Source: Heterohyrax brucei
Taxonomy: Eukaryota > Chordata > Mammalia > Hyracoidea > Procaviidae
Assembly (NCBI GenBank): GCA_028571685.1
Contig: CM053140.1
Location: forward strand, 25,959,501-26,023,500
Length of the DNA: 64,000 nucleotides
Reading direction: 5' to 3'
Below, one piece after another: positions 10,925 through 21,944 of this stretch (positions are counted from its first letter, which is position 1; every line of letters begins with the position of its first letter). Position numbers and translations under genes: made by a program. Under the pieces are notes generated by a model. The model was not told the DNA's origin. It saw only the letters and a program-made list of their open reading frames with translations, and ran no database searches.

Positions 10925-11112
10925 GTTGGGTACCAGCGAGTTAATTCCAACTCACAGTGACACCATATGACAGTAGGACTGCCCCACAGGGTTTCCGAGG
11001 CTGTAACTTTTGCAGGAAGACATGGCCAGGTCTTTCTCCTGCAGAATCACAGGACAGATTAGAGCCACCAACCTTCTGGTTAGCACCCAAGTGCTTAACC
11101 ACTGTAACACCT
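10925..11112 (-). mobile_element. AfroSINE-like SINE, long variant
   Basis: ACCAGCGAGTTAATTCCAACTCACAGTGAC, GGGTTTCCGAGGCTGTAAC, CAGGTCTTTCTCCTGCAGAA and the reverse head GGTTAGCACCCAAGTGCTTAACCACTG. Confidence 0.85.
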
Positions 11113-11364
11113 TACTTTTCAGCAAAAGGACAAAAGAGCCATTGGAGCAGCTGTCCTAGTGGGGAGAAGAGCAAAACCCATGTTTTGGGACAAAGATAAC
11201 ACCACGGTTTGCAGCTTCTAATCCTGGATTGGGTCGTACCAATCAGGGAAAAAAAAGAGAGAGAGAAGTCACAAATTACCAACATCACAAAGAAAAGAGA
11301 TGACATGTCTGTAGAATAGACACATATTAAAGGAATAAAGAATAGCTTACACCAGGACTCAATG

Positions 11365-12135
11365 CAGTACTTTTCACAATATCCAAAGAGCGGAAACAAC
11401 CTAACTGCCCATCAACAGATGCATGGATAAACACAAGGTGATCCATTCACATAATCAAATACTACTCAGCCATGAAGAGAAAGGAGGTCTCTATCTAGGT
11501 TATAACCCGAATGAATCTTGAAAACATCACACTGGGCAAAATAAGTCCGTCGCAAAAAGACATACTATGTGATTCTACCTGTGTGAAATAAGAAAACGTA
11601 GAGAACAAAGCTTACTAGCCAGGAATGAGAAGAAGGGGGGAAAAGGGAAGTTTCTGCTTAGGGCACACTGAGATTATGTCAACGGTAGTGGGATGATTTG
11701 AAAAAACAAAGTCAGAATGGTACACAACTTTCAGAATGTTATCAATGTCACTGAATTGTATGTGTAGAAATGGTTGAGTTGCTATGTTTTTTATGTGTAT
11801 TTTCACTACAATTAAATTTGTTTTAATTTATGAAAAAAGATGACAAGCACATATTATGACAACTTTGTACCAATAAGTTCAATGACTCAGACGAAGTGGA
11901 CACGTTTCTTGAAAGGCAAGATGACCAAAACTCATTCAAGAAGAAACAGAGAGCCAGCATAGCCCTATCTCCATGAAAGAAATGGAGGTCATAGGTTAAA
12001 AACCTTCCCACGAAGAAAGCTCTTGGTCCAATGACATTACTGGTGAATTTTCTCAAACACTTTGGGAAGAAATAACATGATTCCTTCACAAACATCTTCA
12101 CAAAACTAAAGAGGAAGGAGCACTTCCCAGCTCCT
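11365..12135 (+). mobile_element. L1-type 3' end followed by L1 ORF2 fragment
   Basis: 11365-11830 has the L1M 3' order (TTTTCACAATATCCAAAGAG, ACTACTCAGCCATGAAGAG, GAATCTTGAAAACATCAC). From 11830 the plus strand encodes relics such as PISMKEMEVIG and NDITGEFSQTLWEEI, which resemble the reverse-transcriptase linker region of L1 ORF2 (human PISIKEIEFVIKN). Stops interrupt it. These are two fragments out of normal order, so at least two insertions or a rearrangement. Confidence 0.65.
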
Positions 12136-12699
12136 TCCAGACAGAGGGCTGCAATGCCATGTGCCTGGGACTTCCTTATGTGCCACCATCCTATTTGTTC
12201 AGGAGGGCCCTGGGCTCCCCCATCCCCAGACGAGATCCTATTCCTTTCCAGGGGGATGTTTTCTTCTGCCGTTCCCTGCTGGTGCTCAGGGAAATGAAAG
12301 AAACTTTTGCTCTCCAGAAATCTGATCCAGACCTGCCTTGAAAGGCTCCTTTGTGCCCCAAGCGTTGCCACAATTAGCGCCTCACCTCCCTGAGGCCTGC
12401 ACAGGCGGCCTCTGCCTCTGACGCCCTCTGCCTCTGACGCCCCTTTCAGAAGTTCACCAGCTCCAAAACTGGAGCTATTTTTACTGGGGGCGGGAGTGGT
12501 ATTGGTTGGCGGAACGTGGTACTAGTGGAAGGTGGGTGTGTGTGAGGCCATGGGCAGGCTCGGGGGGGGATCCATACAGTGAAGATGAGGCCGCGAGTCA
12601 CAGCTCAGCCTCAGTTTCCTTATCCATCAAATGAAGGCCCTGCCAGCTGGGCTCTTATTCCAAAGATGCAGCAGGGATGGCTCTCAGGGTCCTGCCCCG

Positions 12700-13240
12700 T
12701 GCCCTCTCTCTCTCTCCCTCTGTCTCTGTGTTTTTCTAATCTCTGTCTTTCTGTCTCCATGTTCCTCTTTTCTGTCTCTGAATGTGTCTCTCTTTCTCTC
12801 TGCCTCTGTCTTTCTGTCTGTCTCTGATTCCATCTCTGTCTCCCTTTCTGCCCCTCTCTGGTCTCTGTCTGTCTGCCAGTATCTCTCCTTCTCTGTGTCT
12901 CTTTGTCTCTGACTCGTGTCTCCCTTTCTCTGTCTCTCTCACTGGTTTTTTTCTCTCTCTCTCTTCACCTGTCTCTGTCTTTTTCTGTCTCTGTCTGTCT
13001 CCCGCTCACTTGCTCTCTCTTGCTGTCTCTCACCGCCTGTTTATCCTGTCTTTCCGTCTCTTTCACGGTCTCGGTCTCTTCCTCTCTTTCTCTGTCTCTC
13101 TCAATTCCATTTCTGTCTCTGTCTCTCATTCTCTATCTCTCTCTAGCTCTCTGTCTCTCTTATTCTGTTTCTCTAACTCTCTCTCTTCCTGTCTCCCTAT
13201 CTCACTCGCTGTGTATCTCTGTCTCTCGGCACCTCTCCCA
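12700..13240 (+). repeat. Long polypyrimidine (TCTCTG/TCTTTC)n tract
   Basis: About 540 bp with almost all C or T plus interspersed G, built of TCTCTGTC, TTTCTGTC and TCTCTC units. The complementary strand is purine-rich. The apparent Ser/Leu-rich reading frames are products of the repeat. Confidence 0.9.
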
Positions 13241-13589
13241 CGGGACGGCTACACAGCTCTGCCCACACGGAGTGAGCCCTTTCCAGTCCAGGAACAAGAG
13301 GCTACTCTGGCTGCTTTTTCATCACTAAATAGAGAAAATGCCCTTGACTGGTTAAAAGGTTCATTCATTCCAGAAGCACCCACCTGGCAACTCCACATCC
13401 CTACTCTATAGCAGGGAGAGGTGACTTCTGTCTGCTTCCCGATGAACTGAAGCTGTTTGTCATTCAATGTACTTAATTAAATAAGCAGATTTCAAGGCCC
13501 CTCCAGGAAGGGGCTGCAAGTTCCTGCTAAGATGTCTGGGGGTGTTGCTGAGTTCTCAAGGTGTTGGTCTCAGTTAAGCCCCAGCCAGA

Positions 13590-13770
13590 GGTCTCAGCCC
13601 CTTCTGCTGATGCCCAGTGGGTACCTTGCTGCATCATAGAGAGGAAACTGAGGCTCAGACAGGCAAAATCACTCACCGAGCCAAACAGGGGGCAACTTGG
13701 CTCCAAGTACCTCCTCATTTGCGGGATCCCAGCTATTTCCCAGGCAACCCTCACTTTCTGAATGTAGGGT
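13590..13770 (-). mobile_element. MIR-like relic
   Basis: AGAGAGGAAACTGAGGCTCAGACAGGCAAAATCACTC is the reverse complement of the MIR CTCAGTTTCCTC block. Confidence 0.55.
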
Positions 13771-14204
13771 CTGAGCTGGGTGCTGGGACAGTGACCACAG
13801 TCCTAAGCCCCAGGCAGGAGCAGGTACTGTGATGGCTCTGCGATGGGCCCACTCCCCTTCAGAGGCCACCCCCAGGCACACCTCTCCTCCTGGACCTGTG
13901 GATGGCATTTCCCCAGAAGGACTCCCTGGGCTTGGGGGTCTGGCAGACCCAGGTTGGCGTCGCAGCTGACAACACACCAACGAGCTAAGTTTCCTCTCCT
14001 CACAAGCCACAGTGTCCGTGTTTGCACAGGACACAACAGTGGTTGGCACCCCAGGGCCCAGTAGGACATCAAACAGTTGCCCACAGCAGCTGATCATGGA
14101 AAGAGGGTCTCTGCTCCTGCACCCCCATCAGGGGCTCCACCTACTGTTGCACCTAGAGTCCGAGTTTCCTCCTAGTCAGCCTCTGCCGAGTGTGTCTTCT
14201 TTTC

Positions 14205-14960
14205 TTTGCTTTAAAAAAATTGGGTTAAATCCACACAACACAGGATTTGCCAATGTAAAATGTAGTTTGGTGGTGTACGTTCACCATGTGGTACAACCAC
14301 TGTCTCTATCTGTTCCAGAACATTCTCATCACCCCCAAAGGAGACCCTAGACCCATTAGCCTTTACTCCCCATTCCCTTTGCTCTTCATTCCCTAGGCAG
14401 CTACGAATCCACTGCCTGTCTCTACAGATCTGCCTGTTCTGGCCATTCCATCTAAATGGAATCATAAAATGTATGGTCTTTTGTGTCTGACTTACTTTCA
14501 CTGAGTATCACATTTTCAAGATTCATCCACACTCAATCATCAGTCGGTTGAGTAATGTTGAGTAATATTCCACTGCATAGATTAGGCCACGATGGGTTTG
14601 TCCTTTTGTCAGCCGGTGGACTTTGGGGTGAACAGCACTGCTGTGAACACGTGTGTTCAGCTTTTTATTCAAACACCTTTTTAAAGTTCATTTGGGTACA
14701 TACCTAGAAGTGAAATTGCTGGATCAGAAGCCCTGGGGCGTAGAGCTATGGCTGCTAACCAAAAGGTCAGCAGTTCGAATCTGCTAGGCGCTCCTCGGAA
14801 ACTCTATGGGGCAGTTCTACTCTGTCCTCTATTGTCACTATGAATTGGAATTGACTCGACGGTAGGGAGTTTGGTTCTTTATTTGTTTTTAATAGTAAGT
14901 CTAGGGTGAACTTTTGGCGGAATCCTGTCCATTTTCTTTTGCCCATTGGCTGATTTTCAG
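14205..14960 (-). mobile_element. L1-type 3' half, split by a SINE
   Basis: Reverse L1 blocks: TGTTCCAGAACATTCTCATCACCCC, ACGAATCCACTGCCTGTCTCTACAG, CATTCCATCTAAATGGAATCAT, TACATACCTAGAAGTGAAATTGCTGG. A plus-strand SINE occupies 14728-14890, after which L1 sequence (GGCGGAATCCTGTCCATTTTC) resumes. Confidence 0.75.
14728..14890 (+). mobile_element. AfroSINE-like SINE, nearly intact
   Basis: AAGCCCTGGGGCGTAGAGCTATGGCTGCTAACCAAAAGGTCAGCAGTTCGAATCTGC then CTCCTCGGAAACTCTATGGGGCAGTTCTACTCTGTCC and tail GAATTGACTCGACGGTAGG. A and B boxes are readable. Nested in the surrounding L1. Confidence 0.9.
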
Positions 14961-14964
14961 AAGT

Positions 14965-15150
14965 TGGTCTCTGGGCCTTTCTTCCTAGTCTGTCCTAGTC
15001 TGCAAGTCCCACTGGAACCTGTTCAGCATCGCAACAACGTGCAAGTTTCCGCTGACAAGCCTGGTTGCTGTACGTACAGTGCTGGGAATCGAACCATCTC
15101 CCACATGAAAGGTGAGAGAATTCTGCCACTGAACCATCATTGCTCCCTTA
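14965..15150 (-). mobile_element. tRNA-Gly-headed composite SINE
   Basis: Body block TTCCTAGTCTGTCCTAGTCTGCAAG then the reverse tRNA-like head GGGAATCGAACCATCTCCCACATGAAAGGTGAGAGAATTCTGCCACTGAACCA. This complements the GTGGTTCAGTGGCAGAATTCTC start of tRNA-Gly-like genes. Confidence 0.75.
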
Positions 15151-15544
15151 CCTTGCCCAATTTTCACCCTGGTGGGATTAAGCCCAAATTTCCCATGCCC
15201 CTTGGACATGCAGCCTGTCCTCATCACTACACCCTGACTCCCCACAACTGCCCACCAACAATGGCCTCCCTACAGGGGTCAGCTTCCCTTAGCCCTTGCC
15301 TCCCTCCCTCGTACCTCAGGCTGTAGTGACGATTTAAGGAGGTGATACCTGAAAGCCCCCCAGCAGCGACCTGGCACCCTGCAGGACCTCAAGCCAAGGT
15401 CACCTCCACTCCCACTTCTACCTGATCTTTGTCTTCTCCTTGGTGTAGGGTACCAGCTAAAGCATAGGGTGCCCCATGAAATCTGCACTTCAGATAAGCA
15501 GTGAACACATCTTTAGCATACTGCCATCCCATTTCACACACTAT

Positions 15545-16035
15545 TTGGGATATGTCATTAGGTACCATCGAGTTGGTTCTAACTTGTGTGTGTAACCGAA
15601 TGAAACATTGCCAGGTCCTTGCTGTCTGTGGGATCTGGTGATGATGTTTGAGCTCATTGTTGTGTCTGCTGCGTCAGTCCACCTTGTGGAGGGTTTCCCT
15701 CTTTGCCTCTGGCCCTCTGCTTTACCAGGCATGATGTCCTTCTCCAGGAATTTGTCCTTCCTGGTGACGTGTCCCTTAGCAAGCAAGACGAAGTCTCTCC
15801 ATCCTCTAAAGCATTCTGACTGTACTTCCTCCACGGCTATTTGTTTATTCTTCTGGCAGTCCATGGTCTATTCTACATTCTTCTCCAACACTGTAATTCA
15901 AAAGCATCAGCTCTTTGTTTTTCCTTATTCATTCAGTGTCCAGCTTTCACCTGCGCAAGAAAACACTATGGCTTGGGTCAGGTGTCCCTGAGTCATCAAA
16001 GTGACATCTTTCATTTTTAAAAAATTAAAGAAGTC
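15545..16035 (-). mobile_element. RTE LINE 3' end
   Basis: Reverse tail GGTACCATCGAGTTGGTTCTAAC, then GATGATGTTTGAGCTCATTGTTG, GCATGATGTCCTTCTCCAGG and CTTCTGGCAGTCCATGG through AACACTATGGCTTGGGTCAGG. Parallel to 39110-41200 and 45243-46560. Confidence 0.75.
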
Positions 16036-16144
16036 TTCGCCAACACAAATTTGCCAATATCTTCACTGCTTATCTGAAATTCGGATTTCACTGGACCTCC
16101 TGCAACTCATCTGCTAAATCTGGTCACTGATGTTTGTGACAGCG

Positions 16145-16265
16145 CCAGCTCTTGTGCTGGTGGTGGTGCCGTCAAGTCAATTCTAACTCCTAGCGATCCC
16201 ATGTGACAGAGTAGAACTGCTCTATACAGTTTTTTTCTTTGTTTGTTTTTTGGTGGCTTCGTGTC
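16145..16265 (-). mobile_element. AfroSINE-like fragment
   Basis: GTGCCGTCAAGTCAATTCTAACTCCTAGCGATCCCATGTGACAGAGTAGAACTGCTC: SINE tail half only. Confidence 0.7.
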
Positions 16266-16759
16266 TCCACAGTTTCTTCAAGAAAGGCCTGGTGACAACA
16301 ATTTGTTAAGACTCCGGGAAATCTTTGAAGGTCCAAGTCAGTCAGATGACAAAATGGTCTAAATTTGTCCCCAGCCTCAGGCTGCCGGAAGGCCAGTGAG
16401 CAAAGCACAAGCATGGTCTCAAGAAAAGCCAGCTCACTCGGGTCCTGACTCCTGGGCACCAGAATCTGATTCACACTTCCACATATTCAGCTGGGCTGCT
16501 TGAAGCCGGAAGCATCTCTGTGAGGGGCAGCTCAGTCCCCGGGAGTGACACTACCCCTCGATTTTTCCCAGAATCCAGCTTTCGGGGCTCTAGGGAAATA
16601 TTGCCATTTCTTTTAAAATCACAACTTCCAAAGCTGAACTTTCAGGGAATTTTTTTTTTCCTTTAAGGATGGATGTCTGCTAAACGATTTTGACTCTTTT
16701 TCTTGGTGGAGGAAGTTGCTCCATTCCATGCGATATTTGGGATATTTGTGGCAATTTGT

Positions 16760-16965
16760 TGTTGTTGTAAGGTTCCTGGGTGGCACTAACAGCTTGGATT
16801 TAACTACAGACTTAAAGGTTGATGGTTCAAAGCCAACCAGCTGTGCCTCTAAAGAGAGACCTGGTCATCTGATTCCATAAAGATTACAGCTGAGAAAACC
16901 CTATGGAGAAACACGCAGGGTCACCATGAGTTAGAATCAACTTGACAGTGACAGACTTGGGTTTT
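16760..16965 (+). mobile_element. tRNA-headed SINE variant
   Basis: CTGGGTGGCACTAACAGCTTGGATTTAACTA, GTTGATGGTTCAAAGCCAACC, GAAAACCCTATGGAGAAACA, CACCATGAGTTAGAATCAACTTGACAGT. Confidence 0.75.
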
Positions 16966-16979
16966 TTCTCTTCAGCTGT

Positions 16980-17445
16980 TGCTGTTAGCTGTCACTGAGC
17001 TGACGTCAACTCACAGAGACCATACGGATGACAGAACCAGACATCGCCCAGTCCTGCTGCGGTGTCTTAATTGCCGGCAGGTTCGAGTCCATCGCTGCAG
17101 CTGCTGTGCCACTGCATCTCACTGAGGCCACCCTTGCTCTCACTGACCCTCTACTTCAAACACAGTGTCCTCCTCCATCAACTGACCCCTCTTGATGACG
17201 TGTCCAAAGCAAGTGAGTCAGACAATTTCTGTTGGGATCCACATTGCTTGCACTGGTTAATTTTTGGAAGAATTTTTGCCAGGCCTTTCTTCCTAGTCTG
17301 TCTTAGTCTGGAAGCTCAGTTGAAACCTGTGCACCATGGGTGACCATGCTGGTACTTGAATCACTGGTGGCACAGCTTCCAGCATGACAGCAACACAAAA
17401 GCCACCCCAGGGCAACAGACTGACAGATGAGTGATGGGTTTTAGA
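16980..17445 (-). mobile_element. Internally deleted RTE derivative
   Basis: Reverse RTE 3' tail (TGCTGTTAGCTGTCACTGAG ... CCCCTCTTGATGACGTGTCCAAAGCAAGTGAGTCAGAC) passes directly into reverse RTE 5' sequence (TTCTTCCTAGTCTGTCTTAGTCTGGAAGCTC ... AACAGACTGACAGATGAGTG). Same architecture and junction as 4616-5080 and 22930-23365. Confidence 0.7.
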
Positions 17446-17869
17446 TACGCTTCAACTAAGAATTACGCACTGCTTATCTGAAATTCAAATTTAATGGACA
17501 CTCTGGGTTTTGTCAGTTGGCTTTCACAGCCAGGCAGAGATTGAAGGCAAGAGCAAAAGTGCTTGAGGCCCTCAGGTGTCAAAATGCAGCCTGGACCTTC
17601 TCCAGCAAAGATCAAAAGGCTCTCTCCTTATGTATTTGCCCTACGAAGCCAGCAAATAGTCCTTGCTTATAAGCCAATCAACCTCTGGGAGGTGCTGCTC
17701 TGTGTCTTTGATGTTAGGAGAGACAGGGATCAGGGATACAGCACGTGCCAGGAGCTACAACCCATTTCTCAGATGGCAATGCTGAGGTTCAAAAAAGTGA
17801 AGAAATTTGCCCGAAGTCTAACCCCCTGTTTCAGGCTGGTAGGTTTGTGTCTGTTTGATGTTGTGAGCC

Positions 17870-18065
17870 CCTAGGTGGTAAAAGTTTTCAACCCTTTCCA
17901 CTACAAACAACCCATTAATGTAGAGCCAATTCCAACTCGTAATAACCCTCGTGTTCACAGTAGAACAGCCTCAAAGGGTTTCCGAGGACTGGCTGGTGGC
18001 TTCAAACTGCCAACCTTTTGGCCAGTAGCAACAGACCTTAACCGCTGTGCCACCGGGGCCCCACT
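17870..18065 (-). mobile_element. AfroSINE-like SINE
   Basis: AGAGCCAATTCCAACTCGTAATAAC, GGGTTTCCGAGGACTGGCTGG, reverse head TTTTGGCCAGTAGCAACAGACCTTAACCGCTGTGCCACCGGGG. Confidence 0.8.
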
Positions 18066-18119
18066 GTAAATAAACTCATCAACAGTTTGCATTGAGTTTC
18101 CAGCGTCTGTAGACCCTCT

Positions 18120-18320
18120 CCACAGAGAGTAAGAACTCCACCAAGGGACCCGACTACTGACCAAGAGGTTAGTGGTTTGGGCTTACCCAGAGGTCCCTTG
18201 GAAGAAAGGCCTGGCAATCGACTTCTGAAAGGTCACAACCTTGAAGACTCTTATGGAGAAGTTCTTTCTACACATGTGAGGTCACCACTAGTTGGAATAG
18301 ACTCAATGGCAACAGGTCCC
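18120..18320 (+). mobile_element. tRNA-Asn-like headed SINE variant
   Basis: ACCAAGAGGTTAGTGGTTTGGGCTTACCCAGAGGTCCCTTGGAAGAAAGGCCTGGC through GAATAGACTCAATGGCAACAGG. Confidence 0.75.
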
Positions 18321-18334
18321 AAGAGTGGACTGTC

Positions 18335-18720
18335 TCTACCACCTGTCTGTACATTTGTCATACTGTGGTGGCTTGCACCTTTCTGTGATGCTGGAAGCTA
18401 TGCCACAAATATTTCAAATACCACAGGGTCACCACGGCGGACAGGTTTCAGCAGAGCTTCTAGGTGAAGAGAGACCAGGAGGAAAGGTCTGGCAATCTAC
18501 TTCTAAATATCAGCCAGTAAGAACTCTATGGACCACAACAGAACATTGTCCGATAGAGTGCTGGGAGATGAGCGCCCTGGGTTAGAAGGCACTAAATACA
18601 CAGTAGCTGTAACCACAGACTCAGTGACACCAGTGCTGCTGAAGATGGCACAGCATCTCACTCTGCTGTACAGGGGTCATCACGGGCTGCAGTCATCTCT
18701 GCGACAGCTAACAACAGGGG
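18335..18720 (+). mobile_element. RTE 5' leader fragment joined to RTE/SINE tail
   Basis: TGTACATTTGTCATACTGTGGTGGCTTGC, GATGCTGGAAGCTATGCCAC, GAACATTGTCCGATAGAGTGCTGGGAGATGAGC parallel the minus-strand leader at 840-1210. The element ends CTCTGCGACAGCTAACAACAG. Confidence 0.6.
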
Positions 18721-18739
18721 GCTCTCCCTGGGTCCCAAA

Positions 18740-18920
18740 GGTGAAGATGCCTGGGCTGGGATCGGGGACTCCAGAACCAGATGGTTTAAATCCAGGCTCA
18801 GTGAGGACAGCTGTGAGCATCAGGGCCTTTCTGTGCCTCAGTTTCCCCCTGTAAATCAGGGGAATATCACTGGTTCCCCCAGTCCCATGAGTAAAGGGAA
18901 CTCCACACAGGGCCTGGCAC
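18740..18920 (+). mobile_element. MIR-like relic
   Basis: GGTTTAAATCCAGGCTCAG then CTGTGCCTCAGTTTCCCCCTGTAAATCAGGGG and CCTGGCACATA. Confidence 0.7.
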
Positions 18921-18924
18921 ATAA

Positions 18925-19090
18925 ACCAAAAAACAAACCTGTTGCTAGCAAGTCAATTCCAACTCAGAGCAACCCTATGCAACTGAGGAGAACTGCCCCG
19001 CAGGGTTTCCAAGGAGCACTTGGTGGATATGAACTGCTCACCTTTTGGTTCACAGCTGTATCACTTAATCACTAAGCCGCCAGGTCTGGT
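18925..19090 (-). mobile_element. AfroSINE-like SINE
   Basis: AAACCTGTTGCTAGCAAGTCAATTCCAACTCAGAGCAACCC, GGGTTTCCAAGGAGCACTTGG, reverse head ATCACTAAGCCGCCAGG. Confidence 0.85.
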
Positions 19091-19184
19091 ACATCATAGG
19101 TCTTTAATAAGCGTGTGTTTTCTTCTCCTGTTCCCTAGCCCTTTGCCCCCACAAACTCTCAGAACACACATGTGAGGGTCCCAG

Positions 19185-19660
19185 TGTTCACTGAGCACTT
19201 TTCACAATATCCAAACTGTGGAAATAACCCAAGTACTTAGACAGTTGAATGGATAAGCTCAATGGGGTCCATTCATGCGATGGAATATTACTCAGCCATA
19301 AAGAGGAATGAGGTCTTGTAACATGCCACGTTACACCAAGTGAAATGAGTTGTCACAAGAGGACAAGTACTGTATGATCTCGCTTCCACAAAGTGTCTAT
19401 AAGAGGCCAATGTCTAGAGATCAAAGCTGATGAGTGGTTTGTTGGTGACTAGGAGGGAAGGGAGAGAGGGAGAGGGGGGCATCGTTCCTTATAGGGTACT
19501 GTTTCCGTTAATAGTGGTGGAATATTCTGGAAAAGGGTAGTGGTCATGATTGCACAGCATGACAAATGCACTCCATGTCACTGAACTACAGATGTAGAAA
19601 TGTCGTCTTGGTAACCATTTTGCTACATATACTTGGCCACAAAAAAATAAACTTAAAAAC
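19185..19660 (+). mobile_element. L1M-type 3' end
   Basis: TTTTCACAATATCCAAACTG, ATGGAATATTACTCAGCCATAAAGAGGAATGAGG, TGGAATATTCTGGAAAAGGGTAG, ending in a short (CA)n at 19658-19674. Confidence 0.8.
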
Positions 19661-19799
19661 ACACACACACGTATCCACATAAACACTGAGCTGGCTGTTT
19701 TCAGGTCAGAATTGTCACATCTTGTCCAGGACAGAGGAAAAAAAAAGAAGGAAAATTCCCTCTTACTACACATATTTTCAAAAACTGCTTTTTGGGTGG

Positions 19800-20750
19800 A
19801 AAAGTTTTTTATGTCTTAAGAAAACCCTGGTTGTTGAACTTAGGTCTGCCCTGAGTGAGTGGCTATTTTTGGGTGCCTGGGACACACGCCGGTAACCCTA
19901 GGAAAAGAATAGAAGCCATTTGTCCCCATCAGCATGTCCAGAGAGACCAAAGTGACTGCATGTAAGGAGGGGACAGAAGTGGTCAGCCTGCCAGGAACAC
20001 AAGAAGCCTCCTAAACTGTTCTGGAACATTAGTCTCCAAACCATCCACAATCACACAGCCAGCCTGGGGCCACCAATTGCTCGCTCTAAGGGCAGTTGTT
20101 TTGTTTCATTTTTCTTCTTCTCCTTTTTTTTTCCCCTCTCGAATCACAGTTGTTTTTCTACTCTCGAAGGCACTTATACAAATCTCGTCTTCCTTTCTCT
20201 CCCTGGCCTTCAAACACGCTGTTCTGCCCCAGAACTGTAAACAACCACTCCCCACCTTCAGCTCAGCTGGGTGTTTGAGTGATGCTGAAAAAAATTCTTC
20301 CAGAGGAGAAAAAAAAAAAAGAAAGAAAAAGAGGGAGTTTTCCAAAACTCGATTCAGGACTTACGTAACTCGAAGTTTATGCAATGGACCCTGGAGACAG
20401 AGACGCCTCCCCCGGTGGCCGCGCCAAGCTTGGAGTGAGCAGAGGTTGGACCCGAGGGGGGCGGGTGAGCTCTGGCAGCGACTCCTGCCTCCTCCACGAA
20501 CGTGATAAGGAGCTGGCAGGCCAAGTGCATATTTGGAATACGTAAAGGCCAGGTTCACTGTTGCAGAAATTCCATGGAAAGGGATCTTCCACCAGCCACG
20601 GGGGAATTGAGACCCAGACTCATGCGTTGTGGTGCTCACTGCGCATGTTCTACCAGCCCCTCTTATCCTCCCCACCCCAGGTGTTTTACCACAATCCCAT
20701 TCCATTCCCGCTTACAGGGTGCAAAACCCAAAGACACAGAGCAGCAAAGG
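19800..20750. promoter_or_regulatory. Repeat-poor island, candidate regulatory element
   Basis: No repeats are recognised apart from poly-T and poly-A stretches. It holds a FOX consensus TGTAAACA (20236-20243), a perfect PAR-bZIP/C-EBP palindrome TTACGTAA (20361-20368), a GATA motif TGATAAG (20503-20509) and a CpG-rich patch (20400-20480). It lies about 34 kb upstream of KLF2. Enhancer role is inference. Confidence 0.35.
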
Positions 20751-20751
20751 G

Positions 20752-20950
20752 ACCAGCTGCCATCGAGTTGGCTGTGACTCAGGACGACCCCATGTGTATC
20801 AGAGCAGAACTGCTCTACAGAGGGTTTCCGGGGCTCCTTTCCCAGAGGTAGATCACCAGGTCTTTCTTCCTGCACACCTGTGGGTAGACTGGAACAGCCA
20901 GCCTTTCTGCTGGCAGCAAGTGTGCCCACCGTCTGAGCCAGCCAGGACTT
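20752..20950 (-). mobile_element. AfroSINE-like SINE, long variant
   Basis: CTGCCATCGAGTTGGCTGTGACTCA, GAGCAGAACTGCTCTACAGAGGGTTTCC, AGATCACCAGGTCTTTCTTCC. Confidence 0.8.
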
Positions 20951-21214
20951 CTTCCAAGAAAGCCAGGGCCAGAGCCACATTCAAGATCCTCTCACTTCTC
21001 TCCAATGTTTTCCTTACAGGCTTCCCCAATCACAGAATCAAGACCTGAGAAAGCTGCCTTCATGTGACATGGGGGGCCCTTGGTCAGTTCAGGCTTGGCA
21101 TTGATGTCCTGTGTCACAAAAGTCACCTGAGCTTTACTGTTGAGCCTGGTCCCAAAGACAACCTGCGATGCTGTCATATACTGGTCAGATACTGTGTTCT
21201 GGACTTTTCTTTAA

Positions 21215-21900
21215 AAATTTTTCTTAAAAAATACAGTTTACTATTTACAGCAGTTTTAGGCTTATGGAAAATTTGTGCACAGAGTAGAGAGAGTTGCGCT
21301 CCCCCTCCTGCCCCGTGCCCTGCGTATCCTACTATCAGCATTGCACAGTGGTGTGGTTCGTTGGTCCCAACTGAGGAGCCGATATGGACCCCTTATTTTT
21401 CACCAAAGTCCATTGCTGGCCCAGAGCCCCTGGCTGGTGCAAACTCTGACTACCCTGGGCTGCTAACTGGAAAGCTGGGGGCTCAAGTGCACTCTGAGGC
21501 ACCTCAGGAGACAGGCCTGGCCAGTTGCCTTCAAAAAATTGGCCACCGTAAACCCTGTGGAGTGCAATTCTACTCTGACACATGTGGGGTTGCCTTTGAT
21601 CAGAACTGGCTCAACTACAACAGGTTATGCTCACATTAGGGTCCACCGTTAGTGCGGTACAATCCTACAGGTCTTGACAAATGCACGATGTCATGTGTCC
21701 ACCACAATAGTGCCCTATAGAATAGGTTCACTGCCCTGCAATGCCCTGTGCTCCCTTCTTGCATGAACCCCTGGCACCCACCCATCCAATCTTTTCTCTG
21801 TCTCTGTAGTTTTGCCTTTTCCAGGTGTCCCAGAGCTGGAATCACACAGAGCATAGATTCTTCAGTCTGGCTACTTCTTAGCAACACGCTTTGAAGGCTG
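21215..21900 (-). mobile_element. L1-type fragment split by a SINE
   Basis: ACAGCAGTTTTAGGCTTATGGAAAA, GCATTGCACAGTGGTGTGG, then after the insert CACATTAGGGTCCACCG, GACAAATGCACGATGTCATGTGTCCACCA, GTAGTTTTGCCTTTTCCAGG. The order is the common reverse L1 segment. A plus SINE variant lies at 21422-21630. Confidence 0.7.
21422..21630 (+). mobile_element. tRNA-headed SINE nested in L1
   Basis: CCCCTGGCTGGTGCAAACTC, GGCCTGGCCAGTTGCCTTC, CTACTCTGACACATGTGGGGTTGCC, AACTGGCTCAACTACAACAGG. Confidence 0.65.
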
Positions 21901-21944
21901 AGATTTCTTTTTGCAGACTCTGAGGCCGTGCTTTAGGGAGCAGT

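Noticed and set aside
12579..13411. Ser/Leu-rich reading frames of up to 209 residues
   Set aside because: They are translations of the polypyrimidine repeat in different frames.
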